From the NCBI RefSeq assembly GCF_040049295.1, contig NZ_JBDZDQ010000001.1, forward strand, positions 1,488,001 through 1,552,000: 64,000 bases of DNA, written 5' to 3'. The position numbers and the translations under genes were made by a program. This DNA comes from Sphingomonas sp. KR3-1 (GTDB lineage Bacteria > Pseudomonadota > Alphaproteobacteria > Sphingomonadales > Sphingomonadaceae). Below the pieces are notes generated by a model. It was not told the origin of the DNA. It saw only the letters and a list, made by a program, of their open reading frames with translations, and ran no database searches. Shown piece by piece: positions 51,847 to 60,269 of this stretch. The first letter of the stretch is position 1. Every line of letters begins with the position of its first letter.

Positions 51847-52755
51847 ATGAGCGACACGAAAGTTCCGAGCCGCGTCTTCCGCCCTGCGCATCAGGAAGTG
51901 CAAGACGCCAACACCGCCAGCGGCACCCCGCAGACCGAACACCCCGCCTACCGGCTCGCCTTCCAGGATCTCGACTTCCTGCTGCGCGAAGACCTGCGAC
52001 CGATCCGCTTCCAGCTGGAGCTCCTGAAGCCGCAGCTGACGCTCGACGAGGCGCACATCAAGTCGACCTTCGTCATCTACGGCTCGGCGCGCATTCCCGA
52101 GCCGAGCAAGGCGACCGCCTTGCTCGACCTGGCCGAGACGCCGCAGCAGAAGATCATCGCCGAGAGGCTGATCGAGAAGTCCAAATATTATGACGTGGCC
52201 CGCGAGCTGGGCCAGCTCGCCTCCAACTTCCCGCTCGACGAAGCGGGGAACCGGCACTTCGTCGTCACCTCGGGCGGCGGCCCGTCGATCATGGAAGCGG
52301 CGAACCGCGGCGCGCGCGACGTCGGCGCGGACACGATCGGCCTCAACATCCTGCTGCCGCACGAGCAGGCGCCGAACCCGTACGTCACTCCGGGCCTGTC
52401 GATGCAGTTCCACTATTTCGCGCTCAGGAAGATGCACTTCCTGCTGCATGCCCGCGCGGTGGCGGTGTTCCCGGGCGGCTTCGGCACGTTCGACGAATCG
52501 TTCGAGCTGCTCACGCTGATCCAGACCGGCAAGATCGCGCCGATCCCGGTGCTGTTCTACGGCAGGGACTTCTGGAACCGCGTCGTCAATTTCGAGGCGC
52601 TGGTCGAGGAAGGCGTGATCTCGCCCAAGGACCTCGACCTGTTCCACTTCTGCGAGACCGCCGAAGAGGGCTGGCAGATCGTCCAGGACTTCTGGAAGGG
52701 CAAGGACCATACGGTGATCCCGCGCCCGCGCCCGGGCATCGACAAGCCGGAATAA
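51847..52755 (+). CDS. LOG-family protein (lysine decarboxylase-like, TIGR00730 type)
   Basis: 302 residues with an N-terminal extension of about 85 residues and a Rossmann core. Hallmarks: VVTSGGGPSIMEAANRGA and the phosphoribohydrolase motif PGGFGTFDE (PGGxGTxxE), with Arg in ALRKMHFLL. Relatives are cytokinin/nucleotide phosphoribohydrolases; the name lysine decarboxylase is historical. The exact substrate is unknown. Confidence 0.88.
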   Translation: MSDTKVPSRVFRPAHQEVQDANTASGTPQTEHPAYRLAFQDLDFLLREDLRPIRFQLELLKPQLTLDEAHIKSTFVIYGSARIPEPSKATALLDLAETPQQKIIAERLIEKSKYYDVARELGQLASNFPLDEAGNRHFVVTSGGGPSIMEAANRGARDVGADTIGLNILLPHEQAPNPYVTPGLSMQFHYFALRKMHFLLHARAVAVFPGGFGTFDESFELLTLIQTGKIAPIPVLFYGRDFWNRVVNFEALVEEGVISPKDLDLFHFCETAEEGWQIVQDFWKGKDHTVIPRPRPGIDKPE

Positions 52756-52759
52756 CGCG

Positions 52760-53953
52760 TCACGGAATCTCGAACAGGCCGGCGGCGCCCATGCCGCCGG
52801 CGGTGCACATCGAGACGACGACATGGCGCACCCCGCGCTTGCGGCCCTCGATCAGCGCGTGGCCGACGAGGCGGCTTCCGGTCATGCCGAACGGATGGCC
52901 GATCGCGATCGCGCCGCCATTGACGTTGAGCCGCTCGGGATCGATGCCGAGCGTGTCGCGGCAATAGAGGCACTGGCTGGCGAACGCCTCGTTGATCTCC
53001 CACAGCCCGATATCCTCGATCCGGAGCCCGGCGCGGGCGAGCAGCTTGGGCACCGCGAAGACCGGGCCGATCCCCATTTCCTCGGGCTCGCAGCCGGCGA
53101 CCTGGAAGCCGCGATAGATGCCCAGGATCTCCCTGCCCTCGGCCTCGGCAGTCCCGCGGTCCATCAGGACCTGCGCGGCGGCGCCATCCGAGAGCTGGCT
53201 GGCGTTGCCGGCGGTGACGAACCGGCCCTGCTGGACGAACTGGCCGTCCTTCCAGACGGTCTTGAGCGTGCCCAGCACTTCGGCAGTGGTGCCGGCGCGG
53301 ATGCCCTCGTCCTGCGTCACCGTCACGGTCTCGCTGCCGGTGCGATTGCCTTCCTTGTCGTAGAGCGCCTTGGTGACGGTGATCGGTGCGATCTCCTCGG
53401 CAAAGGCGCCCTTTTCCAGCCCCGCAGCAGCCCGCTGCTGGCTAATCGCGCTGAACTCGTCCTGGGCCTGGCGCGAGATGCCGTAGCGCTCGGCGACGAT
53501 CTCGGCGGTCTCGATCATCGGGATGTACGCGGCGGGCACCTTGTCGGTGACCGACCGGTTCACGTAGCGCGGCGCATTCTGCATCGTCAGGCTGATCGAT
53601 TCCATGCCGCCGGCCAGCGCGACATCGATCTCGTCGGTCATGATCGAGCGCGCGGCCAGGGCAATCGCGGTCAGCCCCGAGCCGCATTTGCGGTCGAGGC
53701 TGAAGGCGGGGACGCTGTGCGGGATGCCGGCGGCGAACAGCGCCATCCGCGCCATGTTGGCGCCCTGCGTCCCCCATTGGTTGCCCATGCCGTAGAACAC
53801 GTCGTCGATGCGCGCGGGATCGATGCCGGCGCGCTCGACCGCCGCGTTCATCACGTGCGCAGCGAGCACCGGCGCTTCGGTGTCGTTGAAATAGCCGCGC
53901 CCCGCCTTGCCGATCCCGGTACGCGCCGTCGAGACGATCACAGCTTCACGCAT
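52760..53953 (-). CDS. Acetyl-CoA C-acyltransferase (thiolase)
   Basis: 397 residues. Nucleophile Cys in LDRKCGSGLTA, the NEAFA loop, GGAIAIGHPFGMTG with His, and the second Cys in SMCTAGGMGAAGL are complete. It joins or cleaves acyl-CoA in beta-oxidation or polymer pathways. The ATG at 53953 gives the typical MREAVIVSTARTGIGKA. A crotonase gene lies 450 bases away, so a fatty-acid role fits. Confidence 0.94.
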   Translation of the reverse strand: MREAVIVSTARTGIGKAGRGYFNDTEAPVLAAHVMNAAVERAGIDPARIDDVFYGMGNQWGTQGANMARMALFAAGIPHSVPAFSLDRKCGSGLTAIALAARSIMTDEIDVALAGGMESISLTMQNAPRYVNRSVTDKVPAAYIPMIETAEIVAERYGISRQAQDEFSAISQQRAAAGLEKGAFAEEIAPITVTKALYDKEGNRTGSETVTVTQDEGIRAGTTAEVLGTLKTVWKDGQFVQQGRFVTAGNASQLSDGAAAQVLMDRGTAEAEGREILGIYRGFQVAGCEPEEMGIGPVFAVPKLLARAGLRIEDIGLWEINEAFASQCLYCRDTLGIDPERLNVNGGAIAIGHPFGMTGSRLVGHALIEGRKRGVRHVVVSMCTAGGMGAAGLFEIP

Positions 53954-54053
53954 AGCGGCATTCTCTCCGAGTTTTAGAAAGTGCGGTATGGCTCCACATC
54001 CGCGCGTTTGCAATGGCCGTCACCCGCCCCATATCCCCGCCTGGAGGTGGCAT

Positions 54054-54416
54054 ATGGTGAGCAAGCCGATACTGGTCCCGAATTCCGAGCATCCGATCAC
54101 GATCACGCCGAGCGACGCGCATGTCGTGGTGCGCGCCGGGGGCAAGGTGATCGCCGACACCAGCCGCGCGCTGGAACTGCGCGAGGCGAACTACCCGCCG
54201 GTCTTCTACATTCCGCGCGAGGACGCCGACATGGCGCTGCTCACGCGCACCGACCATGCGAGCTATTGCCCGTACAAGGGCGACGCCGCCTATTATTCGG
54301 TGCCGGGCGGCGAGAATGCGGTGTGGAGCTACGAATCGCCCTATGACGCGGTCGCGCCGATCCGCGAGCATCTCGCCTTCTATCCGGACCGGGTGGAGAT
54401 CAGCGTCAGTCGATGA
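54054..54416 (+). CDS. DUF427 family protein
   Basis: 120 residues with the DUF427 pattern: VVVRAGGKVIADTSRALELREANYPPVFYIPRED and the later SYCPYKGDAAYYSV. Small beta-rich protein of unknown function. GGAGG precedes the ATG. Its end overlaps the converging crotonase gene by 11 bases. Confidence 0.88.
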   Translation: MVSKPILVPNSEHPITITPSDAHVVVRAGGKVIADTSRALELREANYPPVFYIPREDADMALLTRTDHASYCPYKGDAAYYSVPGGENAVWSYESPYDAVAPIREHLAFYPDRVEISVSR

Positions 54417-55194
54417 AATTGGGCGGGCGCTTCTGCATGTTCGCCATCACTGCCTCGATCTGGTTGGGGGTGCGCAGCAGGCCGGCCTGCTCGCGGCTCT
54501 CGGCGAGCAGCGTTTCACCGGCATCCGCCTCCAGATTGGCGAGGCGCTTGGCGGCGCGGATCGCATGCGGGTTGCGGCCGGCGATCGCGCGGGCGAGCGC
54601 CAGCGCCTCGGCATGCGGATCCTCGGCGATGCGGGTGACGAAGCCGGATGCCTGCGCCTCGGCTGCGTCGAACTCGCGCGCGGTATAGGCGAGCTCGCGC
54701 AGCACGTCGTCGCGGACATTGCCGCGCCACAGCGCATAGCCGGCCATGTCGGGCACGATGCCCCATTTCATCTCCATCACCGACAGCCGCGTGCCGGGCG
54801 CGGCGATGCGGATGTCCGCGCCACTGGCGATCTGCAGCCCGCCACCGAACGCCACGCCGTGGATCGCAGCGATCACCGGCACGGCGAGCGTGCGCCAGCC
54901 CCAGGCGACCTGCTGGAAATCGTTGGCGAGCCCGTGGGTGCGCGCGGCGATATCGAGGCCCGATCCGCCGCCCAGCCCGCTCTGCGCCATGCTCGCCATG
55001 TCGAGTCCGGCGCAGAAGCCGCGCCCCTCGCCCGACAGCACCGCCGCGCGCAGCCCGGGCGCCTGCTCCAGCCGGGCGATCGCATCGATGATCCCCGCGA
55101 ACATCGCCGGATCGAGCGCATTGAGCTTGTCCGGCCGCGCCAGCCGCACATCGGCGACGCCTTCGCTGATCTCAATGGTGACGCGCGCTTCCAT
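54406..55194 (-). CDS. Enoyl-CoA hydratase/isomerase (crotonase) family
   Basis: 262 residues. Oxyanion-hole segments GEGRGFCAGLDM and HGVAFGGGLQIASGADIRIAA are clear. One position usually Glu in true hydratases falls in LSVMEMKWGIVPDM, which keeps an acidic residue nearby. Substrate specificity is not evident; use in fatty-acid breakdown with the neighbouring thiolase is inferred. Confidence 0.9.
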   Translation of the reverse strand: MEARVTIEISEGVADVRLARPDKLNALDPAMFAGIIDAIARLEQAPGLRAAVLSGEGRGFCAGLDMASMAQSGLGGGSGLDIAARTHGLANDFQQVAWGWRTLAVPVIAAIHGVAFGGGLQIASGADIRIAAPGTRLSVMEMKWGIVPDMAGYALWRGNVRDDVLRELAYTAREFDAAEAQASGFVTRIAEDPHAEALALARAIAGRNPHAIRAAKRLANLEADAGETLLAESREQAGLLRTPNQIEAVMANMQKRPPNFID

Positions 55195-55228
55195 GCTCTT
55201 CTCCTTTGGCGCGACCCTAGCGCGGCGA

Positions 55229-55828
55229 TCAGGCCGCGCACAGCCGATAGCCGCGCCCCTTGTCGGTGATCAGCATCGGCGCGCCGAAGCCGCGATCGAG
55301 CTTCGCGCGCAGCCGCGATACATGGACCTCGACGACATTGGTGCCCGGATCGAAGCCCAGCCCCCAGACCGCGGCGAGCAGCTCGGCGCGGCCGCTGGGG
55401 TGCTCGCCCCGGCGCAGCAGGTGGAGGAGCAGCGCATATTCGCGCGGGAGCAGCGGGATGGCGTGCCCCGCGCGCGTCACCCGGCGCTCGACCGGATCGA
55501 TATGGAGCTCGCCGAGCACGATCTCGGGCCGCTGGCGTATCCGGGCGGCGAGGCGCGCGGCGATCTCCTCCGATCCGGCCGAGCCCGGCACGGCGTCGTC
55601 CGCACCGGCATCGAGCGCCGGGGCGATGCCCGCCCCGTCCGGCAGCACGAGCAGCAGCGGGCCGAGCCAGCCCTGGGCACGGATGCGCGCCACCTGGTCG
55701 GCAGCCCCCGCGAACAGCGCCGCCGCCGCCGCCACGCCCGGTGCATAGGGCACCAGCCCCAGCCCGCGCTCCGCGGCGGCCTGGGCAAGGTCGGGCATTT
55801 CCAGCGCACAGGCGACAAGCACGGTCAC
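55229..55828 (-). CDS. Winged-helix (OmpR-type) regulator with degenerate receiver
   Basis: 199 residues from a GTG at 55828. The C-terminal half (about 105-199) is an OmpR/PhoB DNA-binding domain: LPREYALLLHLLRRGEHPSGRAELLAAVWG and VVEVHVSRLRAKLDRG...KGRGYRL. The first 100 residues have a receiver-like layout but no clear Asp phospho-site or Thr/Lys pair (LLVLPDGAGIAPALDAGADDAVPG). No histidine kinase is near. It may respond without phosphorylation. Confidence 0.8.
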   Translation of the reverse strand: MTVLVACALEMPDLAQAAAERGLGLVPYAPGVAAAAALFAGAADQVARIRAQGWLGPLLLVLPDGAGIAPALDAGADDAVPGSAGSEEIAARLAARIRQRPEIVLGELHIDPVERRVTRAGHAIPLLPREYALLLHLLRRGEHPSGRAELLAAVWGLGFDPGTNVVEVHVSRLRAKLDRGFGAPMLITDKGRGYRLCAA

Positions 55829-55889
55829 CGCATGACGGTTAACCGCGATTGCTCCGGATCGGCGGCAACCATGTCCGGTTCGGAGACGG

Positions 55890-56771
55890 TTATGGCCCGG
55901 CCAGGCGGGCCCGCGCATGCCCCGCGACGAAGCGATCGCGATCGCCGGCGGCGCGGGCGAGCAGCATGGGCGCCTCGTCCGGCAGCGCCGAGGCGAGCGC
56001 ATCGAGCGCCGTCACCCGCATCCGCGCGCAGGGATGGCGGCGGGCGAAATCCTCGGCGAGGTCGATCCCATCGCCGAGATGGACGGCGAGCGCGACCAGC
56101 GCCTCCGCGGCGGTGACGGTCAGCCCGGCCGCGATCGTGCCGCTGGCGATGTCGAAGCGATATTGGTCGAGCCAGGGCTGGGCGGGATCGGAGCCGAGGA
56201 TGTTGAGCGAGACCGACATGCTGTCCGGCGGCAGCTGGACATGCACGTCGCGCCGCATCCGGTAGAGCATCAGCTTGCCCGGATCGAGCCGCGTCCGCTC
56301 GACGAAGCGCAGTCCCGCGTGCTCGCCCGGCAGCCCGGCGAGGGGCGCGACGTCATATTCATAGTCATCGCTCCAATAGCCCGGACCCCGATAGCCCCAG
56401 GTGAGGAAGGGGAAATTATGGTCGTGCGGCAGGTCGTAGAAGAACGCGGCCGGGCCAGAGGCGCGGGTGAGCGAGTCGTGCCGGGCCGGCCAGAAATTGG
56501 CGCGCAGCACGAAGCGGCCATTGGGCGGGCGTAGCAGGAAGACCTGCGCGCCATAGCCGTTGCCGGCATGCTGCGCGGCGCAGCGCGTCTTCAGTTCCTC
56601 GATCGCGAGATCGGCGAGGAAATCGGCGTTGCGCCCCAGCCGGGCGAGCCACGGCCCCCAGCTGGCGAAGCCATCCTCGTCGCGCGCATCGACGGGATTG
56701 GCCTCGAGCGCCTCGACCAGGTCGTCGAGCCCGATCGCGCCGCCCTGGCCGGGGTCGATCAGGCGGGGCAT
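55890..56771 (-). CDS. Cupin-like protein of unknown function
   Basis: 293 residues. The central region reads FFYDLPHDHNFPFLTWGYRG, GPGYWSDDYEYD, and later PGKLMLYRMRRDVHVQLPPDSMSVSLNI, giving an HxH plus distant His arrangement like the two cupin motifs. Relatives are sometimes called transposase in databases, which nothing here supports. A C-terminal helical part resembles HEAT-like repeats. It overlaps the upstream gene by 13 bases. Metal binding and substrate are unproven. Confidence 0.78.
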   Translation of the reverse strand: MPRLIDPGQGGAIGLDDLVEALEANPVDARDEDGFASWGPWLARLGRNADFLADLAIEELKTRCAAQHAGNGYGAQVFLLRPPNGRFVLRANFWPARHDSLTRASGPAAFFYDLPHDHNFPFLTWGYRGPGYWSDDYEYDVAPLAGLPGEHAGLRFVERTRLDPGKLMLYRMRRDVHVQLPPDSMSVSLNILGSDPAQPWLDQYRFDIASGTIAAGLTVTAAEALVALAVHLGDGIDLAEDFARRHPCARMRVTALDALASALPDEAPMLLARAAGDRDRFVAGHARARLAGP

Positions 56772-57706
56772 GCCAGCCTCGGCCGGACCAGCGCCAGCGC
56801 CTGAACGGCAGCGGCGCGCACTTCGTCGTGCGCATCCTCGGCGGCCATGGCTTCGAGCCGGGGCAGCGCGGCGCGGGCATCGAGCGCCAGCCATTCGCGC
56901 ATCGCCGCCCAGCGCAGGTGAAAGGCAGGGTCGCGCGTCGCCTCCTCGAAGCGCGGCGCGGCATCGGCGCGGCCGGCGAGGCGGAGGAAGGCGAGCAGCA
57001 TTTCCGCGCGCGAAGCGCGATCGTCGCCGCTCGCCACCCGGAGCAGCCGGCCGTCGTCAGTGGCATGCTCGCGCATCAGCGGCGCAGCGCCGGCACGGAT
57101 CGTCACGACGAGCGTGACCAGGTCGCCCTGCGCATCGGTGACCAGCTGCGCCTCGCAGCGCCCGTCGATCGCATGGACCTCGCCGTCCGCCAGCCGGAGC
57201 GGCGGCGCTTCGGCGCAGGGCGGCGCGGTCTCGGCGCGGAAGTCGGGGCCGGCGAGCGGCGCGCGCCAGCGGCGCAGCGTCGCGTTGCCGGCGCGGACAT
57301 AGCGCGTCACCGCCAGCCTGCCCGAAAAGGTGACGCTCGCCGGCACGCCACGGCCTCGCATCGCCGCCGCGCTGCTGTGGCAGGCCGAGAGCGAGACGGC
57401 GGGACTGTCGAACAGCACCAGCCCGATCCGGGCGCCGTCGCGGCTCGCCTTGAACGGCGGCTCGAACAGCGGCTCGGCGGCGAGCGCCGCGACCAGCGGG
57501 GCGAGCAGCTCGGCGGCCCAGCCGCTCGCGGCGAGCAGGTCCGTCGCGCGGGCCAGCGCCGTGCCGGGATCGTCGAGCGGGCAATCGGCGAACCGCGCCT
57601 CGAGCGCGCGATACGCGGCGCCCTGCCGCCAGGCCCGCACCGCTGCGCCACCGCCCGCGCGCGCGGCAAGGATGGCCGCGCGGGTGGTATCCTCCACGCC
57701 GTTCAT
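56759..57706 (-). CDS. Unknown protein with HEAT-like C-terminus
   Basis: 315 residues. The first two-thirds are mixed Ala/Arg-rich with no recognised fold; the last 100 residues have helical repeats ending in MAAEDAHDEVRAAAVQALALV, a HEAT-repeat-like pattern. It overlaps the preceding 54-residue gene by four bases (ATGA) and the next gene by 13, so the three are translated together. Function unknown. Confidence 0.8.
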   Translation of the reverse strand: MNGVEDTTRAAILAARAGGGAAVRAWRQGAAYRALEARFADCPLDDPGTALARATDLLAASGWAAELLAPLVAALAAEPLFEPPFKASRDGARIGLVLFDSPAVSLSACHSSAAAMRGRGVPASVTFSGRLAVTRYVRAGNATLRRWRAPLAGPDFRAETAPPCAEAPPLRLADGEVHAIDGRCEAQLVTDAQGDLVTLVVTIRAGAAPLMREHATDDGRLLRVASGDDRASRAEMLLAFLRLAGRADAAPRFEEATRDPAFHLRWAAMREWLALDARAALPRLEAMAAEDAHDEVRAAAVQALALVRPRLACPA

Positions 57707-57867
57707 CGTACGCCGGGCGCGATCTCGTAGATCAGGATGGCGATGCCGACCACCAGCTCGAACAGATCATCATCGCCCACCGTGCCGGCGATGCTCAGCG
57801 TGCCGTGCAGCGCGACGCGCGTTCCCAGTTCGACGATCCCGCCAAGGTCGATGCCGATCAACTCCAT
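57703..57867 (-). CDS. 54-residue acidic/hydrophobic peptide heading the three-gene unit
   Basis: 54 residues with a strong GGGAGGGG ribosome site just upstream of the ATG at 57867. The peptide has alternating hydrophobic and acidic patches (IDLGGIVELG, GDDDLFELVVGIAILIYEI) and no Cys; one basic residue ends it. It is not a classical signal peptide. An in-frame longer start exists upstream (58002) but lies in the divergent promoter area. Function unknown; possibilities include a regulatory, structural or precursor peptide. Confidence 0.65.
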   Translation of the reverse strand: MELIGIDLGGIVELGTRVALHGTLSIAGTVGDDDLFELVVGIAILIYEIAPGVR

Positions 57868-57985
57868 GCGCCCCTCCCATTGCTTCCCGCCTCGAAGGGG
57901 TAAGGCGGCGCGGATCTGGTGCATGTTACAACGATGTAATTGCCGCCATTTGCGTGCTTTCCCGCACCGCGCTAGGGCCGGGCGC

Positions 57986-58426
57986 ATGACCGACACGGCC
58001 ATATCCGGCTTCGATCCCCAGCGCTTCTTCTCGCTGCGCTATGCCAGCCATGGCAGCCGGCTGGGCGTCGCCTATCGCGCGCACGGGCCCGACTGGGCCG
58101 AGCTCGAGCTGCCCTATCGCGAGGACATGATCGGCGATCCGGCTTCGGGCGTGCTCGCCTCGGGCCCGATCCTGGCGCTGATGGACATGGCGACCGCAGT
58201 CTCGGTGTGGCTCAAGGCCGGCGCCTTCCGCCCGCAGGCGACGCTCGACCTGCGCATCGACTATCTGCGCCCGGCGACGCCCGGCCGCACCGTGATCGGG
58301 CGCGGCGAATGCTACCGGATCACCCGCTCGATCGCGTTCGTGCGCGGGCTGGCGCATGACGGCGATCCCGAGGATCCGCTCGCGCACGTCGCCGGCACCT
58401 TCATGGCGACGGAGGGATACCGGTGA
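57986..58426 (+). CDS. PaaI-type hotdog-fold thioesterase
   Basis: 146 residues. Hotdog-fold features: the segment GVLASGPILALMDMATAVSVW aligns with the helix-Asp/Glu position of PaaI, followed by ATLDLRIDYLRPATPG. Probable acyl-CoA thioesterase. Overlaps the next thioesterase gene by four bases (GTGA). Divergent from the three-gene unit. Confidence 0.85.
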   Translation: MTDTAISGFDPQRFFSLRYASHGSRLGVAYRAHGPDWAELELPYREDMIGDPASGVLASGPILALMDMATAVSVWLKAGAFRPQATLDLRIDYLRPATPGRTVIGRGECYRITRSIAFVRGLAHDGDPEDPLAHVAGTFMATEGYR

Positions 58427-58797
58427 TCCTGCCGCCCTATGCCGAGCTGCTCGGCCTCAGCATCGAGCCGGGCGAGGACGCGCCGGTGTTCGTCATGCCG
58501 TTCGGCGAGGATGTGCTCGGGCGCCCCGGCTTCCTGCACGGCGGCGCGATCGGCGGGCTGCTCGAGATGGCGGCGGTCGGCGCGCTCAAGCAGGCGCTCG
58601 GCGGCGAGGACGCGCAGGTCAAGCCGATCAACATCACCGTCGACTATATGCGCGGCGGCCGCGACAAGCCGACGCGGGCGCGCGGCTCGGTCACCCGGCT
58701 CGGCACCCGCGTTGCCAATGTCGAGGCGATCGCCTGGCAGGACGAGCCCGACCGGCCGATCGCCGCGGCACGGATCAACTATCTGATCGTGCGCTGA
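58423..58797 (+). CDS. PaaI-type hotdog-fold thioesterase, second copy
   Basis: 124 residues from a GTG at 58423. The signature GRPGFLHGGAIGGLLEMAAVGAL (HGG) is the PaaI active-site helix, followed by PINITVDYMRGG. The pair may form a heteromeric enzyme, since the first copy has SGPI where this one has HGGA. Ends before a long hairpin. Confidence 0.88.
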   Translation: MILPPYAELLGLSIEPGEDAPVFVMPFGEDVLGRPGFLHGGAIGGLLEMAAVGALKQALGGEDAQVKPINITVDYMRGGRDKPTRARGSVTRLGTRVANVEAIAWQDEPDRPIAAARINYLIVR

Positions 58798-58812
58798 CTT
58801 TTTGGTGGGATC

Positions 58813-58890
58813 GGCACCAGCCCGCTCCCCCACCCGGCCTCCCATAGGATACTGCCGCCGGGAGGCCGGCTGGGGGAGCGGGCCGGTGCC
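58813..58890. terminator. Long hairpin between converging genes
   Basis: Arms 58813-58843 and 58860-58890 (31 nt each, few mismatches) with a 16-base loop, in the 104-base gap between the thioesterase and sugar dehydrogenase ends. It could end both transcripts, though no T-run follows, and its CTCCCCCA/TGGGGGAG core is shared with family A repeats. Confidence 0.6.
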
Positions 58891-58901
58891 GCATCAGATG
58901 C

Positions 58902-60137
58902 TCACTTCTTCGGGATGAGCTTGAACAGCCGGCCGTTGGTCTTGCCGGCATCCTCGAGCAGCCATACCGCGCCGTCCGGCCCCTGGACCACGTCGCGGAT
59001 GCGCATGTTCAGCTTCCACTGATCGGCCTTGCTCGCCTTGTCGCCGCTGAGCGCGACGCGGATCAGCCCGCGATCGGACAGCGCACCGATCAGCAGCGAG
59101 CCCTTCCACTTGGGGAACATGGTGCCGGTATAATAGACCATCCCGCCCGGCGAGATCGACGGGTTCCAGAAGACCTTGGGCGCCTCATAGCCGTCGCCGG
59201 CCTTGTGATCGGGGATCGGCGTGCCGTCGTAATTGTCGCCGTTCGAGACGTTGGGCCAGCCATAGTTCCTGCCCTTGACGATCAGATTGACCTCGTCGCC
59301 ACCCTTGGGGCCCATCTCGACCTCCCACAGCCGCCCGCCGCCATCGAACACCAGGCCATAGGGATTGCGGTGGCCGAGCGTCCAGGTCGCGGCGGGGGCG
59401 AGGTTCGGCCCCTCCACCGTCTGGGCATGGCTGGGCGCGGTCCTGGCGAGTTCGGTGTTCTTGGGCGGATCGGTGACCGTCACGGTCGGGCTGCCCTGCT
59501 TGCCCGCCCAGGGATTGCCGGGGGCCGGCTTGCCGTCGAGCGTCAGGTGCAGGATCTTGCCCAGCGCCTGGTTGGGATCCTGCGCCGGGGTGAAGCGCTG
59601 GCGCTCGCCCGAGGTGAGGAACAGCGACTTGCCGTCGGGCGCGAAGGCGATGACGGCGCCGAACTGGCCGCCCTTGCCGTCCGATCCCGCGCGCCACAGC
59701 ACCTGCGGATTGGTCAGCGTGGGTGTGGCGCCGTCGAAAAAGGTCGCGCGCGCAAGGGCCAGGCTCGATCCCTCGGGGCGCGGCTCGGCATAGGTATAGT
59801 AGACGAGATGGCTCTTCGCGAATTCGGGCGCGGGGATCACGTCGAGCAACCCGCCCTGGCCCTGGAACACGACATCGACGCTGGCGAGGGTCTGCTGGGT
59901 CTTGCCGTCGGCCGAGACGAGCAGGATCTTGCCCGCCTTCTCGGTCACCAGCATGCGGCCATCGGGCAGGAACGCCATCGCCCAGGGCGAATCGAAATCG
60001 GCGACCTGGGTCATGGTGAAGGGCGCGGCGTCGGCATCGGCGGCGGGCGCCTGCTGCTGGGCCGAAGCGCCCGAACCGGCATTGCAGGCGGCGAGCAAGG
60101 CGAATGCGGGCAGCGCCAGGCGAAGTTGCGATTGCAT
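58902..60137 (-). CDS. PQQ-dependent sugar (aldose) dehydrogenase family lipoprotein
   Basis: 411 residues. Signal with lipobox LLAAC, then a six-bladed beta-propeller: FDSPWAMAFLPDGRMLVTEKAGKI, GQGGLLDVIPAPEF, LGHRNPYGLVFDGG and LLIGALSDRGLIRV match the soluble glucose/aldose dehydrogenase (Asd/YliI) group. It oxidises sugars at the envelope if PQQ is available; whether the strain makes PQQ cannot be seen here. A long upstream in-frame extension has no start features; ATG 60137 gives the signal. Confidence 0.9.
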   Translation of the reverse strand: MQSQLRLALPAFALLAACNAGSGASAQQQAPAADADAAPFTMTQVADFDSPWAMAFLPDGRMLVTEKAGKILLVSADGKTQQTLASVDVVFQGQGGLLDVIPAPEFAKSHLVYYTYAEPRPEGSSLALARATFFDGATPTLTNPQVLWRAGSDGKGGQFGAVIAFAPDGKSLFLTSGERQRFTPAQDPNQALGKILHLTLDGKPAPGNPWAGKQGSPTVTVTDPPKNTELARTAPSHAQTVEGPNLAPAATWTLGHRNPYGLVFDGGGRLWEVEMGPKGGDEVNLIVKGRNYGWPNVSNGDNYDGTPIPDHKAGDGYEAPKVFWNPSISPGGMVYYTGTMFPKWKGSLLIGALSDRGLIRVALSGDKASKADQWKLNMRIRDVVQGPDGAVWLLEDAGKTNGRLFKLIPKK

Positions 60138-60269
60138 CGGGTCGACCCTCTTTGTTTCCGCGGTGCCAACGCGCCACGTCCGCGCCGGCTCCCCACGATC
60201 CTGGTGCCAATTCTGCTTGCAAGCCAGGCTGCTGCCAAGAGATGCTGGCAGGATACGGGGGGCACGACG

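Noticed and set aside
59205..60269. Upstream extension of the first S9 peptidase frame
   Set aside because: It is antisense to the sugar dehydrogenase gene and lacks any domain; the signal peptide begins at 60270.
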